This document shows positions 60,886 to 64,000 of a DNA stretch of 64,000 nucleotides, piece by piece. Source of the DNA: Dugong dugon (Eukaryota; Chordata; Mammalia; Sirenia; Dugongidae). Within the stretch, counting starts at the first letter, position 1. Every line of letters begins with the position of its first letter. Both the position numbers and the translations under genes were made by a program. The stretch spans positions 6,255,001 through 6,319,000 of the forward strand of contig CM057480.1 of NCBI GenBank assembly GCA_030035585.1. The letters run 5' to 3'. Under the pieces are notes generated by a model that was not told where the DNA came from, made no database searches, and was given only the letters and a program-made list of their open reading frames with translations.

Positions 60886-61231
60886 CATAGCTTAGGTAAC
60901 ACCAAAAGGAAGGGGGGAAGGTGGAGCACTTAGGTTGGAATTTTCAAATTTTGGTTTGTGAAATAAAAATGGGAGTTTGCAGGCCCTTCTTTAGAATTTC
61001 AAAAGTAGTGACCTAAGTCTTTTAACATTTCAGAATAAAAGTGTCAAATTTCATATGTGTTCCCAACTCTTGGTGGAAACACCAGTTATCAGAAGCCCTG
61101 ATTGGCAGGTATATGTGCCTTTTTAAGTTGAAAAATGAATTATTGTTTATGAATACATTCTTGTTTATTAGGTAAGACCTTTTGTAAAACTTTCCTTGGA
61201 AGTAAAAATAATAGAAATTGCTCTTGATGTC

Positions 61232-61746
61232 TGTCAGGGATTGAATTGTGTCCCCCAAAAATATGTATGTCAATTTGGCTAGGCCATGATTCCCAGTATT
61301 GTGTGATTGTCCACCATTTTGTCATCTGATGTAATTTTCCTTTGTGTTGTAAATCCTATCACTATGATGTTAATGAGATGGATTAGCAGCAGTTATGTTG
61401 ATGAGATCTACAAGATTAGATTGTGTCTTAAGCTTGTCTCTTTTGAGATATAAAAGAGAGAAGGGAGCAGAGAGACATGGGGGACCTCATACTGCCGAGA
61501 AAGCAGCACCGGGAGCAGAACGTGTCCTTTGGACCTGAGGTTCCTGCGCAGAGAAGTTCCTAGACCAAGGGAAGATTGATGACAAGGACCTTCCTCCAGA
61601 GCCAACAGAGAGAGAAAGACTTCCCCTGGAGCTGACGCCCTGAATTTGGACTTCTAGGGTACTAGACTGTGAGAGAATAAATTTCTGTTTGTTAAAGCCA
61701 CCCACTTGTGGTAGTTCTGTTATAGCAGCACTAGATAACTAAGACA
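61232..61746 (+). mobile_element. Solo LTR, ERV family 2
   Basis: TGTCAGGGATTG at 61232 to CTAAGACA at 61746, with AATAAA at about 61676. Flanks ATGTC/ATGTT are a near-perfect 5-bp duplication. Opposite orientation to 53093-53601. Confidence 0.85.
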
Positions 61747-63387
61747 ATGTTGAAATTGTTGAAACACAGCTCTAAGGTCTGAGGAACCCACGTCCCTGCC
61801 TGTAGAATAATTGAGAAGTGGCAGTAAAGACTGCCCAAATGTAAGTTTCCCTGGATACAAGAATGTCCAGGTATGTAGCCAGCTGCTTTCCATAGCTCCC
61901 TTGTGAGGTTCAAGACGGGAAGCTCGGTGAAAGGAGCTAATTCAAGTTGCACCTGGATATGAGTGGTGTTTTTGGCTGACAGCTGGAAGAGGTAAAACAT
62001 GGGACTGTTGTCCTGCAGCTTCTGAACACACAAGCTAAAAAGCAGTGTGTTTCCTGTGTTGGGCATGTGTGGGAAATCCAGAAACACTTGGTATATGGAC
62101 CAAGACTCTCAGGAACGTTATTGTGGTTTTCCTGAGCCAGATTCTAGCCCATGTCATCCTGGAAATTAATTTTGAGGGAGAAGATCCCATGAGTCTGGCT
62201 GGGTGTGAATTTGGCCTGAAGTTCCTCTTGATCCAGTTGGTTGGTTACTCTGCTCCTGGACTTTCCTTCTGAGGACCTGAGGTTGTGTTCTGCAGGCAGA
62301 CCCACATGAGACCTTCTAGCTTGGAAAGGGAGTGACTGATGAAGAGCCTCTAGTTTCCTGGAATTAGATCCTGATAGGAGGTGAAAAGCAGAGAATTTGG
62401 CTTTCTAACAAGCTCGCTGCTGAGAATTTGCATTTCCACCCCCAGATATACTGAATCGGAATCTACAGTTTAACAAGATCCCCAGGTGGTTCTTATGTAT
62501 AATGAACGAACAGATTGAAAGCCCTGGAGTAAAGACTGGGGCATCCAGTGTGAATGTGGGCAGTTGAGGATCGTGGAGAGTGTGGCAGAGCCATGGGCTG
62601 CTGAGATGCCAGCTGGAATTCAGTCCAGCCTGATTTGACTGAGGCTGAGGACTTTGGGTCATCTTTCACAGGGTGACCTGCTCAGACCAGGCAAACCCAA
62701 GGGTGATGGCCCCCTGCTTGGGGACATGCCCCTGGATGTGTGGCAACTTCTAGGATAGCTGTCCCTACTTGCCACAATAGGTGAAATAAGTGCTTGCTCT
62801 CCTGGGGTCCACAGTCAAGTCGGTTTGGGTTCAAGTGTGGCCCCGTGTGCTGTCTTCCTGAAGTATAGCCACACTCTTTTTCGTTCAGAATCTTTCATGC
62901 TAAAGAATGCCCATAGCAATGACTGTCTTTGAGAAAATGTTACCGAAACTACAAGCTGTCAGGCCAGTCAAGGTGGTTTTTAAAGCACAGGTTGTATTTT
63001 CTGTTTTCACCCTTTCTTAGCATAGCTTCTTGTCAGCAATATGCAATTTGCTTAAGCAGTTTGACTCTGTAAGGACTGAAGGAGAAAAATATACAAAATT
63101 AGAAGAGGAAATTTGAATGAAAAATGATTTACTTTATTTTGAAAAATAAATCCCCTTGATTCGGTAGTTCTACTTCTAGAAATTTATCCTAAAGAAATAA
63201 CATATATACAGAGATGTATGTATGACGATGTTCTTTGTTGCACTGTTTATAATAGTGAGAAATTATAATCAACATAATGTCTGTCTAATGATTAAATAGT
63301 GTAAAGTAGCTTGTAGAACTAATGTTTAAAGAGTTCCAAGATATGTTTTTAAAAAGCAGGTATGTAAAAAAATAAACCAAATATATC

Positions 63388-63487
63388 CTGTTGCCATTGA
63401 GTTGATTCTGACTCATGGCAACCCCATGTATTACAGAGTCGAACTGCTCCATAGGGTTTTCTTGGCTGTAATCTTTACGGAAGCAGG
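63388..63487 (-). mobile_element. AfroSINE 3' half
   Basis: Minus-strand tail and central block, cut off by the simple repeat that follows. Confidence 0.9.
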
Positions 63488-63489
63488 TT

Positions 63490-63655
63490 TTATATATATG
63501 TGTGCGTGCGTGTGTGTGTGTGTGTGTATATATATATGGATATATATATATACACACGCATGCATACACATACGTGTGTGTATGTATGTATGGATATATA
63601 TATACACCTACACACACATACACACACACATACATATACACACATTTTCCTGCAT
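63490..63655. repeat. (TG)n/(TA)n compound simple repeat
   Basis: Long alternating purine-pyrimidine tract that gives overlapping Tyr/Ile/Cys/Val-rich frames on both strands; none is a gene. Confidence 0.98.
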
Positions 63656-64000
63656 TTATGTGTAGATACCAAACTGTTAACCGTGTTCACCTTTGAGATT
63701 AGAGTTGGGGAATGAGAGAGACACCCTCTTCTGTACTGTGTACTTCTATAACATCTTAGCTGTTGACAAAGAGCACCTATTTATTGATCTAAAAAAGGCA
63801 AAAAATAGCTTGCTGCTAGGGATGTATCTTGGTGCCTCCTTTCATGTAGACATCAGGAGGTAATGTTGCCTGGCAACTTGAAAATATAAAATGGTAGCAC
63901 TTTGTAGCACATCTATTCATCCAGCAAGTATTGAGTATCTCAGTTGTGCCAGGGGTTCAGCCAGGCCTGGAGATACCGTGGTGAATGAGAGCTGTGAACA

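Noticed and set aside
63402-63715. Overlapping frames over the TG/TA tract, including Cys/Val- and Tyr/Ile-rich peptides
   Set aside because: Simple-repeat by-products with matching frames on both strands.

Overview
The window is vertebrate nuclear DNA from an afrotherian mammal, most likely an elephant. There are no bacterial-style genes: coding sequence lies in short exons with GT/AG borders, one promoter sits in a CpG island, and most of the window is interspersed repeats. The lineage call rests on about two dozen copies of a tRNA-derived SINE of the AfroSINE type, together with an RTE-class LINE (BovB relative) that shares its 3' tail. Both are hallmarks of Afrotheria. Family names come from recognition, not a database search.

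Left third (1-25.7 kb): a stack of nested insertions. An old antisense L1 (about 1640-1918, resuming at 24118) was interrupted by an RTE LINE (1919-4004, tail at 24096-24117). The RTE was in turn interrupted by a short LINE 3' end (2823-3353) and by an ERV-L-type endogenous retrovirus on the minus strand. The outer ends of that retrovirus (4005 and 24095) are flanked by the same 5-bp target duplication, GCACC. Between those ends lies more than one provirus: (i) gag, protease, RT, RNase H, integrase and dUTPase remnants in two minus-strand copies and one plus-strand copy, (ii) a third LTR of a different subtype at 17529-18072, and (iii) about 9 kb of a RALGDS-like gene. That gene has three phase-compatible exons of a RasGEF N-terminal domain, then an exon made of about 12 copies of a 153-bp coding minisatellite. 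The RALGDS-like 3' end and its adjoining retroviral remnant also occur as an inverted copy at 6.1-7.6 kb.

Middle (25.7-41.5 kb): no protein gene recognised. It holds L1 and RTE fragments, AfroSINEs, a 50-bp tandem array at 33 kb, a CA microsatellite, and a SINE split by a LINE insertion with a 17-bp target duplication.

Right third (41.5-64 kb): the 5' part of SUSD5 on the plus strand. A CpG-island promoter is followed by exon 1 (signal peptide) and exons 2 and 3 (hyaluronan-type Link domain). The sushi domain and later exons lie beyond the window. The introns are filled with SINEs, L1/L2/RTE fragments, two solo LTRs of one family in opposite orientation, and simple repeats.

The most notable item is the composite at 4005-24095. 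The two outer LTRs share a block that the inner LTR lacks, so the RALGDS-like segment appears to have been placed inside an existing provirus by recombination between retroviral copies, not by ordinary insertion.
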